A stretch of DNA of 37,554 nucleotides. It comes from an uncultured Verrucomicrobiota bacterium. Lineage in GTDB: Bacteria; Verrucomicrobiota; Verrucomicrobiia; Verrucomicrobiales; Verrucomicrobiaceae. The DNA lies in the NCBI GenBank assembly GCA_903848465.1, contig CAINGK010000130.1:1-37554 (forward strand). The letters run 5' to 3'. Shown piece after piece: positions 15,140 through 23,511 of the stretch. A program made the position numbers and the translations under genes. Each line of letters starts with the position of its first letter. The stretch's first letter is position 1. The notes below the pieces were generated by a model, which was not told the origin of the DNA, searched no databases, and worked only from the letters and a program-made list of their open reading frames with translations.

Positions 15140-15943
15140 TCATTCCTCATACTCACGCGCGGAAGCTGTGGAGGCGCGAAACTGGGGCAGATCGACGAGG
15201 ATGTTGGAGCTGCGCATGAGCGTTTCTCCAATGAGAAGAGAATCAGCACCGGCGGCGGCAAGGCGGAGGGCGTCGGCGGGAGTTTTGATACCGCTTTCGG
15301 AGACCAAGACGATGTCGTCGGGGATCTCTTCGGCGAGTTCCTCGGTGGTGGCGAGATCGACGGTGAAGGCCTTCAGGTTGCGGTTGTTCACGCCGATGAT
15401 GCGAGCGTCCGTGGCGAGAGCGCGTTCGAGTTCGGGGAGATTGTGAACTTCCACGAGGGCGTCCAATTGGAAGGTGTGGGCGACTTCGAGGAGGTGCTCC
15501 AGGGTGGGCTGGTCGAGGGCGGCGACGATGAGGAGGATGGCATCGGCCCCGGCGACGACGGCTTCAAAGATCTGCGCCTCGTGAATGATGAAATCCTTGC
15601 GCAGGCAGGGGATGTCGAGCTGCTCGCGGATCAGCGAGAGGTATTCCAGGCGGCCTTGGAAGTATTTTTCGTCTGTTAGAACGGAGATGGCGCTGGCCCC
15701 GGCCTTTTCATAGCCACGGGCGATGGTCAGCGGATCAAAGTCGGCGGCAATGGTGCCGGCGGAGGGTGAGGCGCGCTTGACCTCGGCGATGATGCTGAGG
15801 CGAGTAGGGTCGGCGCGGAGGGCATCGTAAAAGGAGCGCACGTCATTGCGCAGAGCGGCGGCGGCGCGGAGCTTTTCAGCGCGCGGCAGCAGGCGTTGCA
15901 GTTCGGTGTGCTTGTGGGCGATGATTTCGTCCAGCTTGTTCAT
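15140..15943 (-). CDS. trpC: Indole-3-glycerol-phosphate synthase
   Basis: TrpC converts CdRP to indole-3-glycerol phosphate in tryptophan biosynthesis. The 267-residue protein from ATG 15943 (MNKLDEIIAHKHTELQ) shows all family signatures: EVKRASPSAG near residue 53 with the catalytic lysine, LTDEKYFQG, LRKDFI with the second lysine, VNNRNL near 183, SESGI and GADSLLIGE at the phosphate site. It is a single-function TrpC without fused PRAI domain. The gene stands alone, tail-to-tail with LysR (9-bp gap); no other trp gene is in the window. A GTG/ATG further upstream would add non-conserved sequence. Confidence 0.97.
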   Translation of the reverse strand: MNKLDEIIAHKHTELQRLLPRAEKLRAAAALRNDVRSFYDALRADPTRLSIIAEVKRASPSAGTIAADFDPLTIARGYEKAGASAISVLTDEKYFQGRLEYLSLIREQLDIPCLRKDFIIHEAQIFEAVVAGADAILLIVAALDQPTLEHLLEVAHTFQLDALVEVHNLPELERALATDARIIGVNNRNLKAFTVDLATTEELAEEIPDDIVLVSESGIKTPADALRLAAAGADSLLIGETLMRSSNILVDLPQFRASTASAREYEE

Positions 15944-16053
15944 GGGGCGCGCATGGTGGCGGAGGGATGACGATGTGCAACCTTCTCCTGAAGGCAAATA
16001 CACCCGCAGGGGCTGCTTGACGTGCCAAGTGATGCGGGCTCTCTCTAGCGGGA

Positions 16054-16338
16054 ATGCCTGAAGTGCCCATCAGTCCCCCCGCGATCATCGAACTGCTCAC
16101 CGCTGAACATATCCTCGAACCCCAGGAACCCCTCACGCCGGACACGGATCTGTTTTCCATGGGACTGGACTCCATGGCCCTGATGCAACTGCTGCTGCAG
16201 ATTGAGGAGCATTTCCGGCTGACGATCAATCCGGCAGAGATGACGCGGGAGCGATTTGCCACCGCCGCTGCGTTGGCCGACTTTTTGGCGAAAAAACGCC
16301 AGCTAGCCGCTCCAACAGTGGCAGCGGGACTACAATAG
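16054..16338 (+). CDS. Stand-alone acyl carrier protein
   Basis: The 94-residue protein has the PP-binding fold with the phosphopantetheine attachment serine at residue 40 in GLDSMALMQL. It carries acyl or aminoacyl groups as thioesters. It differs from the housekeeping AcpP: it is longer, less acidic, with a proline-rich N terminus and a loose C-terminal tail, and no fatty-acid genes are adjacent. It is divergent from trpC. Its partner enzymes are not in the window, so it may serve lipid modification or a specialised pathway elsewhere. Confidence 0.88.
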   Translation: MPEVPISPPAIIELLTAEHILEPQEPLTPDTDLFSMGLDSMALMQLLLQIEEHFRLTINPAEMTRERFATAAALADFLAKKRQLAAPTVAAGLQ

Positions 16339-16524
16339 CTCATTCAAAAGGTGCCAGGGAACCGCGACATGGACAGGCAGGCTGCCGTTGCTTCCGTCAG
16401 GACCTGGCGGGGTTCGCAAGCTGAGCATCCGCGGCCCCTGACGCTTGCTGTTTTAGCCGCTGGGCAGAGCGCACACAAGCGGGATTCCAGCTTAAAGTGA
16501 AAATGCTCAAAAATTGGTGTTGTC

Positions 16525-16539
16525 GAAACGCGGCGTTTC
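16525..16539. promoter_or_regulatory. Palindrome upstream of the coiled-coil module
   Basis: GAAACGC-G-GCGTTTC is a perfect 15-bp palindrome 41 bp before the ATG of the first coiled-coil gene. It could be an operator or the stem of a 5' UTR hairpin. The rest of the gap between the acyl carrier gene and this site shows no gene. Confidence 0.35.
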
Positions 16540-16580
16540 CGGTAAAAACAAGGTTCTTAATTCTCAAATTACGCTCCCGT

Positions 16581-17630
16581 ATGGTCTGGAAAATTCTCTC
16601 CGCTCTCACCGCCGTCTGTCTCGGCACCGCCTGCTATTTTGCATGGTCCAACCAGAAATTGCTCGTGGAGGAGCGTAAGCGCGAAGCATACGCCACCGCC
16701 AACCTGGCTGAAATCAAGGCCCACATCGTCAAAGCAACTGAGGGGAAAAAGGGGCATGAGGCGCAGCTTGCTGAGGTAATTAAAGAGTTGGAAGCCACCA
16801 AGGCGAGCGTGGCAGATGCCGCTTCCAAAGTGCAATCTGACGATCAGGAATTAGCGAAGCTGACGGCCGAACTGGATCAGGTCACCAAGCTTGTGGCGCA
16901 GGCCCAGAAGCAAATTGACGAGGTGGGTGACATACCGGGGCTGATCGCTCAGATCGACTCCATCAAAAAAGACCGCACAGAAGCCGAGGCCGCCTTGGCC
17001 AACCAGACTCAGCATCTGGCGGCCGCTCGGGAAAGAGTATCAAATCTCACCAACGCCGCCAAAGAGGCCGAAGAACGTGAGGCCAATGGGCGTCGTGGCA
17101 TTGTGGATGCTGATTTTAGCGCCAAGGTCGCGCATGCCTACACCGACTGGGGTTTTGTGGTGCTCAATAAAGGCAATGGCGGTGGTGTCTTCGCCAATGC
17201 CGACCTGGAAGTGAAACGCGGCAAAGATGTTGTCGCTAAACTCAAGGTGCGCGACGTGGAGCAAAACTCCTCCGTGGCCGAATTGGTCAAAGGCAGCCTT
17301 GCCAATGGTGAACATCTTCGTTCCGGTGATCTCGTGGTCGCCGCTGCCGAGCAGAGCGCCAAGACGGCCGCTGCCAAAGCACCTGCTGGAGCAGCTCCAG
17401 CAGCGGGAGCCCCTGCCGCTCCTGGCGCAGCTCCAGCTCCCGCCATGGGTGCCGATCCGTTTGGTGCACCTGCGCCAGCCGCAGCTCCGGCTGCCCCCGC
17501 CCCCGCCATGGGAGCCGATCCCTTTGGTGCTGCCCCCCCCCCTGCCACGCCGCCTGCCGGTGGTGCTCCTGGCACTCCAGCACCCAGCACTGCCGATCCC
17601 TTTGGCACCGCTCCTCCGGCTGCCAAATAA
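16581..17630 (+). CDS. Membrane-anchored coiled-coil protein with PFG-repeat tail
   Basis: I do not recognise a named family. The 349-residue product starts with one membrane segment (residues 3-22), probably a signal anchor. A long periplasmic coiled coil (about 25-165, rich in Ala, Glu, Lys, Gln) is followed by a compact domain (about 175-255) containing YTDWGFVVLNKG and ending RSGDLVV. The last 90 residues are Ala/Pro-rich with three repeats of ADPFG. The middle domain aligns by eye with the C-terminal domain of the next gene (YDWGFVVIDAG ... MPGDRVI), so the two are paralogues. A C10 tract (17533-17542) in the tail could slip. ATG 16581 was chosen because it puts the hydrophobic segment at the N terminus. 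Confidence 0.8.
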   Translation: MVWKILSALTAVCLGTACYFAWSNQKLLVEERKREAYATANLAEIKAHIVKATEGKKGHEAQLAEVIKELEATKASVADAASKVQSDDQELAKLTAELDQVTKLVAQAQKQIDEVGDIPGLIAQIDSIKKDRTEAEAALANQTQHLAAARERVSNLTNAAKEAEEREANGRRGIVDADFSAKVAHAYTDWGFVVLNKGNGGGVFANADLEVKRGKDVVAKLKVRDVEQNSSVAELVKGSLANGEHLRSGDLVVAAAEQSAKTAAAKAPAGAAPAAGAPAAPGAAPAPAMGADPFGAPAPAAAPAAPAPAMGADPFGAAPPPATPPAGGAPGTPAPSTADPFGTAPPAAK

Positions 17631-17684
17631 TCGCAGCTTGTAGTTCCTCGCCCGTTTCCTTTCCCAGACTCTTCCCCTTCTCTC

Positions 17685-18494
17685 ATGACCAAAGTCCTTT
17701 TCATCCTCAGCACCGTGGTGATTCTCTTTGCCAGCTACTTTGCCTATCAAAATGGGCGTGAGTTTGCTGAAGTGCGCACCAAAATAGCAGGCATAAATGC
17801 TAGCATTTTGAGCGAAAAGCAACTCGAGGCAAAACTGCTCGATCCGAACCCGTCAAAAAAAGGTGAAATCTACAGTGTGGTGGCCGAGATTGCTCGCGTG
17901 AAGGGAGATATGGAAGTCGAGGCGGAGAAACTCAAAGCCCAGAAGAATAAACTGGCCAATGGTAAGGGAGATGTCACTCGCATTAAGGAAGAGCTTGCGG
18001 CCAAAGAAAAGAAGAAGACGGAACTGGAAGAGCAGTTGAAAGTCCTGCCGAAGGGTATGAAAGCTGAAACGCTGGCCGAAGACATGCAGAAATTGAAAAA
18101 GGAGAAGCTTGAGTATGAAGTGCAGGCGGAGGACAAGAAAAAAGAAGTCGTCGCTGAGGAAGACAAGGTAGCGGGCATCCAGAAACGTCTGGATGAGGTG
18201 ATGCACAAAATCGAAGATCGCCGCAAAAATTTCGAACGTAACAGCCTGACTTCTCGTGTGATCGCGGTGAATTATGACTGGGGCTTTGTGGTTATTGATG
18301 CCGGGAAGAGTGCCGGTCTGACTGAGCAGACGAAATTGATCGTCACCCGTGGCGCACAAACGGTTGGCAAAATCAGCGTCATGTCGGTCGAGGGTAAAAA
18401 TTCCATGGCATCCATCGTGCCAGATGCGGTTGTCAACGGTCAGGTGATCATGCCGGGAGATCGGGTTATCCTCGAAAATTTGGTGCAAAATTGA
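17685..18494 (+). CDS. Membrane-anchored coiled-coil protein, paralogue of the previous gene
   Basis: The 269-residue product has the same plan as its neighbour: an N-terminal membrane segment (residues 2-20), a highly charged coiled coil (about 60-185, many Lys/Glu heptads) and a C-terminal beta-type domain (about 190-269) with NYDWGFVVIDAGKSAGL and MPGDRVILENL. The C-terminal domain resembles, in pattern only, beta domains of MreC-like or FlgT-like envelope proteins. It lacks the Ala/Pro-rich tail. It follows its paralogue by 54 bp and precedes a lipoprotein gene by 26 bp, suggesting one envelope-associated operon. Function unknown. Confidence 0.82.
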   Translation: MTKVLFILSTVVILFASYFAYQNGREFAEVRTKIAGINASILSEKQLEAKLLDPNPSKKGEIYSVVAEIARVKGDMEVEAEKLKAQKNKLANGKGDVTRIKEELAAKEKKKTELEEQLKVLPKGMKAETLAEDMQKLKKEKLEYEVQAEDKKKEVVAEEDKVAGIQKRLDEVMHKIEDRRKNFERNSLTSRVIAVNYDWGFVVIDAGKSAGLTEQTKLIVTRGAQTVGKISVMSVEGKNSMASIVPDAVVNGQVIMPGDRVILENLVQN

Positions 18495-18520
18495 TTCTCC
18501 TAGTGTAAAGGGACAGCCTC

Positions 18521-18718
18521 ATGAAGACCCGCTTGATTAGCCTGCTGCTTTTGACAGTTACTGCTGCATGTTCCCTTTCCTCCTGTGCCTCGGATGAACC
18601 GAAGCGTAAGACTGTGGTGGGGCCGGATGGCAGTCAGTATAGCAATCTCCCCTGGAACCGCCCGCGGTCCTGGGAAGGTACTGCCAAGTATGGCGGCATG
18701 GTTCCCGGCAGCCGTTAA
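18521..18718 (+). CDS. Small lipoprotein
   Basis: This 65-residue product has a signal sequence MKTRLISLLLLTVTAACSLSSC with a lipobox LSSC (cysteine 22), so it should be lipid-anchored. The mature part is only about 44 residues, polar, with GPDGSQYSNLPWNRP and GGMVPGSR; this motif suggests an extended, protein-binding peptide rather than a folded domain. It is the third gene of the coiled-coil module and may tether it to the outer membrane. Its stop lies 8 bp from that of hisI on the other strand. Confidence 0.8.
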   Translation: MKTRLISLLLLTVTAACSLSSCASDEPKRKTVVGPDGSQYSNLPWNRPRSWEGTAKYGGMVPGSR

Positions 18719-18726
18719 TCGGTGAC

Positions 18727-19140
18727 TTATGCCACAGCTTCCAGCAGTGCCTCGCCGTCTGCTGCTTTGACGATGCGGTAAAAGCAGGTGGGACGTTTGG
18801 TGTGGCAGCAGCCACCCCCCAACTGTTTCACGCGCAGTACCAGGGCATCCTGGTCGCAGTCTGTGCGGATTTCGACGACGACTTGAAACTCCCCGCTGGT
18901 GGCCCCCTTGTGCCAGAGTTGATTGCGGCTCCTGCTCCAGTAAACCGCCTGGCCGAGTTCTAAGGTCATTTTGAGCGACTGCTCATTCATGTAGGCCAGC
19001 ATCAATGGCGCGCCAGTGTCCGCATCCACCGCCATCGCTGGCAGCAGGCCATGCTCATCAAACTTCGGGGCAAATAGCAGGCCTTCTTCGATGGCTTGCT
19101 TTGATTCTCTGGCGGCAAACGAAATGGGGTGGGCTGACAT
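18727..19140 (-). CDS. hisI: Phosphoribosyl-AMP cyclohydrolase
   Basis: HisI opens the purine ring of phosphoribosyl-AMP in the third step of histidine biosynthesis. The 137-residue protein shows the family motifs YWSRSRNQLWHKGATSG (about 67-83), the metal site TDCDQDALVL (about 93-102) and GGGCCHTKRPTCFYR (about 108-122), whose cysteines bind zinc. There is no fused HisE domain. It lies 44 bp downstream of the AsmA-like gene on the same strand, and no other his gene is near. Confidence 0.96.
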   Translation of the reverse strand: MSAHPISFAARESKQAIEEGLLFAPKFDEHGLLPAMAVDADTGAPLMLAYMNEQSLKMTLELGQAVYWSRSRNQLWHKGATSGEFQVVVEIRTDCDQDALVLRVKQLGGGCCHTKRPTCFYRIVKAADGEALLEAVA

Positions 19141-19184
19141 GGGAATGGCCTATGCTAGCGGCACATCTCCGCCGTGCAACCTTC

Positions 19185-20714
19185 TCATTTTCCTGGAAAG
19201 ATCGGCAGCACCTTGTTGATGAGACCGGAACCAGCGTTCACACCATTTTCGAGCACGCTGCTGGCACCGTTCATGACTTTACCGGGTATTTTCGCGGCGT
19301 CATCGCCCAGGACGGGCTTGAGCAGCAATTCCGCTCCCTGGCCGACTACGGCACCGGGGGTATCGAAGAGGAGGGACATGCCGGCGGCTCCGATGAGGCG
19401 ACTGCTGAGATCCTCCTGCGGCGCTTCCAGAGTGCCGGCGATGTGTAAGCGCGTCCATTTCAGGCCGGGAGGGCCACTGGGGTTGTTTTCCACAAAGACA
19501 CGGCTGTTGGCTCCGGGTATGGCGCTCAAGGTCTCGGGTGTGACCCCGAGCATGAAATCTCCCTCCAATGCACGGCCACGAATTTGCAACGTGCCTTCGA
19601 TGCGCAGAAGGCCATTGGATTGCACGATGATGTTCTCAATGCGCAGGGAATCGCCCTGGGGCCTGAAGGTGGCGCTGCAGGTGTCCAGTACGAGGCGTTT
19701 GAACCGCTGGGTGTTCGTGTAAGTGACGAGTTTTTCGAGAATGGGCAGACCGGTGAGCGCGCCGTCTTTGAGCGCGAGGTCGGCTTTCCACAGTGGGGAG
19801 GCACCCCGCGCACCAGACACTTCGATGTCACCTTCCACCTTGCCGGAGAGGCGCTGCTCCCACCATTCGTCGAGAAATTCATCCAGTGGGACGCCTTTGA
19901 CATGGATGAAAGTCTGCCACGCGCCGGTTTCATACTTCAAGGAACCGCGCAGCGTGGCTTCGGACTCCTGCTTCCAGCGGAGTGCGGCGTCACTGATCTG
20001 AAGCTGGCTTTCGCCCACTCGCAGCGTGGCGCGGGTGAGGTCAAACTGGAGAGGCGTTTTCTGCTCCGGTGCATTGAGGGGAGTCAGGAGTTTGCCGCCG
20101 CTCAGCTTGGCAGATACGGAGGCTTCACCGTTTTGCCACTTGCCGAGGCGGAGCTGGGTCTCGGCGAGCTTCCACCCGGCCTGTTCGAACAAGAAACGAT
20201 GAACGTCGAAGCCGCTGATGGTGGTTGCCGTGGGAATGTAACGGCGTAAAAACGCAGGAATCCCAGAGTTGCTGCCGTCAAATTTCGCGGCATTTGCCGC
20301 TGGTGGATTGTCCATGGATGCAGCAGCGGTGTGGCGCAGCGTGACGTCCTCTGCCCCAGCACTCTGAATGCTCCATTTCCCATGCCTGATGGCCCCGAAA
20401 TCAAGAGCCGCATGCAGGCCACCAGCATCCAGGCTCCAGCCGGGGGTGTCCACTGTGAGCTCGACAACGGATGCAGTGTCATCATTCCAAATGAGCGGGG
20501 AAATGTGTGCGCTGCCGCTGGTCCGCGCCGCAATCAAATCCTCGGCTTTTTGGCGGAAATCATCCTGCTGCAAATAGGAGCGGATGTAGCTGGTGACGAG
20601 CGAGGGGGCCAGCAGGATCAGCACTATGCCACTGATAAGGGTCAATCCCGCCAACCACCAGAGCCAGCGAAAGGAGGAGGATGGGCGCTTGCTCGGTCTG
20701 TTGCGGCGTTGCAT
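19185..20714 (-). CDS. AsmA-like membrane-anchored protein
   Basis: The 509-residue protein has a basic N terminus, a single membrane segment (about residues 17-36), and a long periplasmic part made of beta-rich repeats. The C-terminal region (about 330-480) resembles the AsmA-like C-terminal domain, with LRIENIIVQSNGLLRIEGTL and GRALEGDFMLGV; AsmA/TamB/YhdP relatives form lipid-transfer bridges between membranes. The match is by pattern only. Unusually, the tail (450-509) has glycine/alanine-rich helices. The gene is divergent from an ABC transporter (74-bp gap) and upstream of hisI. Confidence 0.7.
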   Translation of the reverse strand: MQRRNRPSKRPSSSFRWLWWLAGLTLISGIVLILLAPSLVTSYIRSYLQQDDFRQKAEDLIAARTSGSAHISPLIWNDDTASVVELTVDTPGWSLDAGGLHAALDFGAIRHGKWSIQSAGAEDVTLRHTAAASMDNPPAANAAKFDGSNSGIPAFLRRYIPTATTISGFDVHRFLFEQAGWKLAETQLRLGKWQNGEASVSAKLSGGKLLTPLNAPEQKTPLQFDLTRATLRVGESQLQISDAALRWKQESEATLRGSLKYETGAWQTFIHVKGVPLDEFLDEWWEQRLSGKVEGDIEVSGARGASPLWKADLALKDGALTGLPILEKLVTYTNTQRFKRLVLDTCSATFRPQGDSLRIENIIVQSNGLLRIEGTLQIRGRALEGDFMLGVTPETLSAIPGANSRVFVENNPSGPPGLKWTRLHIAGTLEAPQEDLSSRLIGAAGMSLLFDTPGAVVGQGAELLLKPVLGDDAAKIPGKVMNGASSVLENGVNAGSGLINKVLPIFPGK

Positions 20715-20788
20715 TTTGACGGTGGGTTGAATTTTTTCATCGCCAGAGCTGTGCTCTCCGGCCTAGTGTCAGCACTTATTTAACCTGT

Positions 20789-22606
20789 ATGCTCAAAGCA
20801 CTCAACGTTTGTCTTGAAGTCGATGGTCCGAAGGATGCGGAAAAGGATACCACGCTGCATCTGCTGCGCGAAGTCAGTTTCAACGTGCCTCCGGCGCATC
20901 TGGTGGCGATCGTGGGGCCGTCAGGCTGCGGGAAAACCACGCTGCTGAAGGTGATCACGGGCATTCAGCAGCAGACTAGCGGAGAACTGCTTTGGGATGG
21001 CCGGGATTTGAGCCATGAGGAAGACCTGCATCCTGGTGACCTCGGCTACGTGCCCCAGTTCAGCGTGGCCTACGATCTGCTGACGGTCGAGGAAAGCATC
21101 GCCAGTGCGATGGTGCTACGCACGCAACTGGCACAGACGGAAGAATTCATTCCGGCGCTGGATCACATCCTGGAAGTAACCGGTCTGACACATCTTTCGG
21201 ACCGGCAGGTGAAAGTGCTCTCCGGGGGGCAAAAACGCCGTCTGGGGCTGGCGCTGGAACTGGTCACCGACCCTTGCCTGCTGCTGTGCGACGAGGTCAC
21301 GAGCGGCCTGGATCCTCGATCCGAAAACGAGATCACCAATTTGCTGCGTGTCTTGTCACGCGGGCACCCGAAGCGCGTGGTGATCAACGTCACTCACAGC
21401 TTGGCCAGTCTGGACGCCTATGACAGCGTGATGGTGATGTATCAGGGGGTGCTGACCTATCATGGGCCACCGCAGTCGATGCTGCATTACTTTGCCGTTG
21501 AGCACCCCGAAGAGGTTTATCTCAAGCTGACAGAGCGCAAGGCTGGCGACTGGCATGAGTCGTGGGAAAAGTACCGCGAGACCTATTACCAGCGTCATGG
21601 TTTCGACGGCGCGCGGGTGCTGCCGGAGGATGCGGCGGCCAAGACCAGCAGCGGTCCGCCCAAGACCTACGTGCGTGAAGAGCGCGCGGTGGCGAAACCA
21701 GAGCCAACGGAAGCACACGAGCATCTCGATCTGCCGCCGGTCGAAATGCCGTCTATGATAACGCAGATGTTTGAGCTGTTGCGCCGGCGCTGGACCATCT
21801 TCCGCCGTGACAAGGCGCAGGTGTGGCTGCACCTAGCCATGCTGCTTGGCTTCCCGCTGCTCGTCGTCATTTTCGCGCTCGACGGCATCAAGCCGTTGCG
21901 CTCGCTTTCGGTGCATCAGGATGCCAATCTTGAGCATGAGTATCAGCAGTTGAAGCAACACGGGAAGGAGCAGCTCGAGGCTGGAGGACTCGTCTCGGGC
22001 CTCATCATGCTGCAAGTTGTGCTAGTCACGCTCATGGCGAGCAATAACGCGGCGCGAGAGATCGCCTCCGAACGATTGATTTTGGAGCGCGAGAAACTGG
22101 GTGGTCTGCATCCCTTTGCCTACATCGGCAGCAAGGTGATCTTCCTCGGGATCTTCGTGCTGGCACAGAGTTTATGGATGGGGTTCTTTGTGGACATGGT
22201 CGTCGGTGGACTACCTGGAGATCTCATCACGAAACTGGCGCTGCTGGTCCTTGCCTCAGCGGCAATGACGAGCGTGTGCCTGGGCATCTCGGCCATGAGC
22301 AAAACTCCGGAGAAGGCCACGATCCTGTGCATTTACCTCGTCGGATTTCAGCTACCCTTGTCGGGTGCCGTTCTGACCCTGCCTGACTGGCTGGAGAATT
22401 GGGTGCAGCCGCTGGTCGTCGCATTCTGGAGCTGGAGCGGCAGCTTAAGCAGCATGCGCAGCACCGCCTTTTATGATGCGGTCAAGGAGGTGACCCACAC
22501 CGACCTCATTAGCCCCGCCATCGCTTGTTTCGTGCTCTTTGTGCATGTGCTTGTCGGCCTCGGCATGACCTTCATCGGTGTGCAGCGGAGTCAGTGGGAT
22601 TCGTGA
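20789..22606 (+). CDS. ABCG-type ABC half transporter (ATPase-permease fusion)
   Basis: This 605-residue protein has an N-terminal nucleotide-binding domain and a C-terminal ABC-2 type membrane domain, the order of ABCG/White proteins. Walker A GPSGCGKTT is at 43-51, the signature LSGGQKRR near 144 and Walker B LLLCDEVTSGLD near 166. A linker (about 270-335) is rich in Glu/Pro. Six hydrophobic segments follow between 350 and 600, with a hydrophilic loop (about 375-405) after the first. It should work as a homodimer, exporting a lipid or hydrophobic compound; the substrate is unknown. It is divergent from the AsmA-like gene, which could link both to envelope lipids. Confidence 0.92.
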   Translation: MLKALNVCLEVDGPKDAEKDTTLHLLREVSFNVPPAHLVAIVGPSGCGKTTLLKVITGIQQQTSGELLWDGRDLSHEEDLHPGDLGYVPQFSVAYDLLTVEESIASAMVLRTQLAQTEEFIPALDHILEVTGLTHLSDRQVKVLSGGQKRRLGLALELVTDPCLLLCDEVTSGLDPRSENEITNLLRVLSRGHPKRVVINVTHSLASLDAYDSVMVMYQGVLTYHGPPQSMLHYFAVEHPEEVYLKLTERKAGDWHESWEKYRETYYQRHGFDGARVLPEDAAAKTSSGPPKTYVREERAVAKPEPTEAHEHLDLPPVEMPSMITQMFELLRRRWTIFRRDKAQVWLHLAMLLGFPLLVVIFALDGIKPLRSLSVHQDANLEHEYQQLKQHGKEQLEAGGLVSGLIMLQVVLVTLMASNNAAREIASERLILEREKLGGLHPFAYIGSKVIFLGIFVLAQSLWMGFFVDMVVGGLPGDLITKLALLVLASAAMTSVCLGISAMSKTPEKATILCIYLVGFQLPLSGAVLTLPDWLENWVQPLVVAFWSWSGSLSSMRSTAFYDAVKEVTHTDLISPAIACFVLFVHVLVGLGMTFIGVQRSQWDS

Positions 22607-22762
22607 TTCGTGCCCTGTTGTAGCTTGAATAAAGCGCCCATGCTTGACGCGTGAGGAGAGCGGAAGCGCCTGCATACAATTTGAGTCATGCTACCGCTGC
22701 AATTGACTGGTCTGAGTAGTGCTGGTTTTTGACTTTGCTCACCTAACGTTCATCGTGCCGCC

Positions 22763-23059
22763 ATGATTCGCCACACGGTCGCCTTCCGTCTCAAGCACGT
22801 TCACGGCTCAACTGCTGAGCGCGATTTTTTGCAAGCTGCCTGTGAACTCGCGAAAATCGCAGGCGTGCAGAAATTTGAGTGTCTGCGTCAAAGGAGTGGC
22901 AAGAACAACTTCACCTTCGGACTTTCCATGGAGTTTGCCGACGAAGCCGCGTACGCATTTTACAGCAACCACCCCGATCACACGACCTTTGTACAGCAAC
23001 GCTGGATTCCTGAAGTCGTGGAGTTCATGGAGCTGGACTACGTGGCCCCTGTGCCGTGA
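22763..23059 (+). CDS. Dabb-domain (stress-responsive A/B barrel) protein
   Basis: The 98-residue protein is a single dimeric alpha/beta-barrel domain of the Dabb family. Family features are the N-terminal IRHTVAFRLK strand with its histidine, the central strand FTFGLSMEF and the motif AYAFYSNHPDHTTFV. Members range from small polyketide cyclases to stress proteins; most bacterial ones are uncharacterised. It stands alone after the ABC transporter (156-bp gap) and converges on the SWIB gene. A second Dabb protein is encoded at 29501. Confidence 0.9.
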   Translation: MIRHTVAFRLKHVHGSTAERDFLQAACELAKIAGVQKFECLRQRSGKNNFTFGLSMEFADEAAYAFYSNHPDHTTFVQQRWIPEVVEFMELDYVAPVP

Positions 23060-23061
23060 GC

Positions 23062-23099
23062 AAAAAAAGCGCCGCGCCTGGAATGAACCAAGCGCGGCG
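23062..23099 (-). terminator. Terminator after the SWIB gene
   Basis: On the minus strand CGCCGCGCTTGG and CCAGGCGCGGCG form a 12-bp stem with one G-T pair and a 6-nt loop, followed by G and C and then seven Ts. It lies 19 bp past the SWIB stop codon, between two convergent genes, and lacks a T-run on the plus strand. Confidence 0.9.
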
Positions 23100-23118
23100 T
23101 CAGGAATACAGGATGGAA

Positions 23119-23511
23119 TTAGGCGCTGATGTGCTTGGAGACCAGCTTGGTCATCTCAAACATGCTCACCGTCTTCTTGCCGCCGAACACCGCCTTCAAT
23201 GCGTCATCGGCATTGATGTTGCGCTTGTTCTTAGCGTCCTGGAGACCGTTCTTCTTGATGTAGTCCCACAGCTTCTTCGTGATTTGACCACGAGGAGCGG
23301 GCTTGGTACCGACGACGGCTCCGAGGACCGCGTCAGGCTGCACTGGCTTCATGAGCGCAGGATTGGGTTTCCGTTTTGCTTTCGCAGCTTTTTTGGCGGC
23401 GGGTGCTTTCGCAGCTTTCTTGGCTGCTGGAGCTTTCGCAGCCTTTTTGGCTACTGGTGCTTTCGCAGCCTTCTTGGCTGCCGGTTTTGCTTTGGTTGCT
23501 TTCTTGGCCAT
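23119..23511 (-). CDS. SWIB/MDM2-domain protein with histone-H1-like tail
   Basis: The 130-residue protein has two parts. Residues 1-48 are a Lys/Ala-rich repeat region (units of KKAAKAPAA, about four times) like histone H1 C-terminal tails and bacterial AlgP/HctB. Residues 50-130 form a SWIB domain: GQITKKLWDYIKKNGLQD and DDALKAVFGGKKTVSMFEM are the diagnostic segments. SWIB proteins are a hallmark of Chlamydiae and Verrucomicrobia among bacteria and are thought to be chromatin-associated. The protein should bind DNA through its tail. It has its own terminator and a 352-bp upstream gap. No neighbour suggests a specific partner. Confidence 0.93.
   Translation of the reverse strand: MAKKATKAKPAAKKAAKAPVAKKAAKAPAAKKAAKAPAAKKAAKAKRKPNPALMKPVQPDAVLGAVVGTKPAPRGQITKKLWDYIKKNGLQDAKNKRNINADDALKAVFGGKKTVSMFEMTKLVSKHISA

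Noticed and set aside
22607..22762. tRNA gene in the gap after the ABC transporter
   Set aside because: No cloverleaf with a TTCGA-type T-loop and an acceptor stem could be formed.
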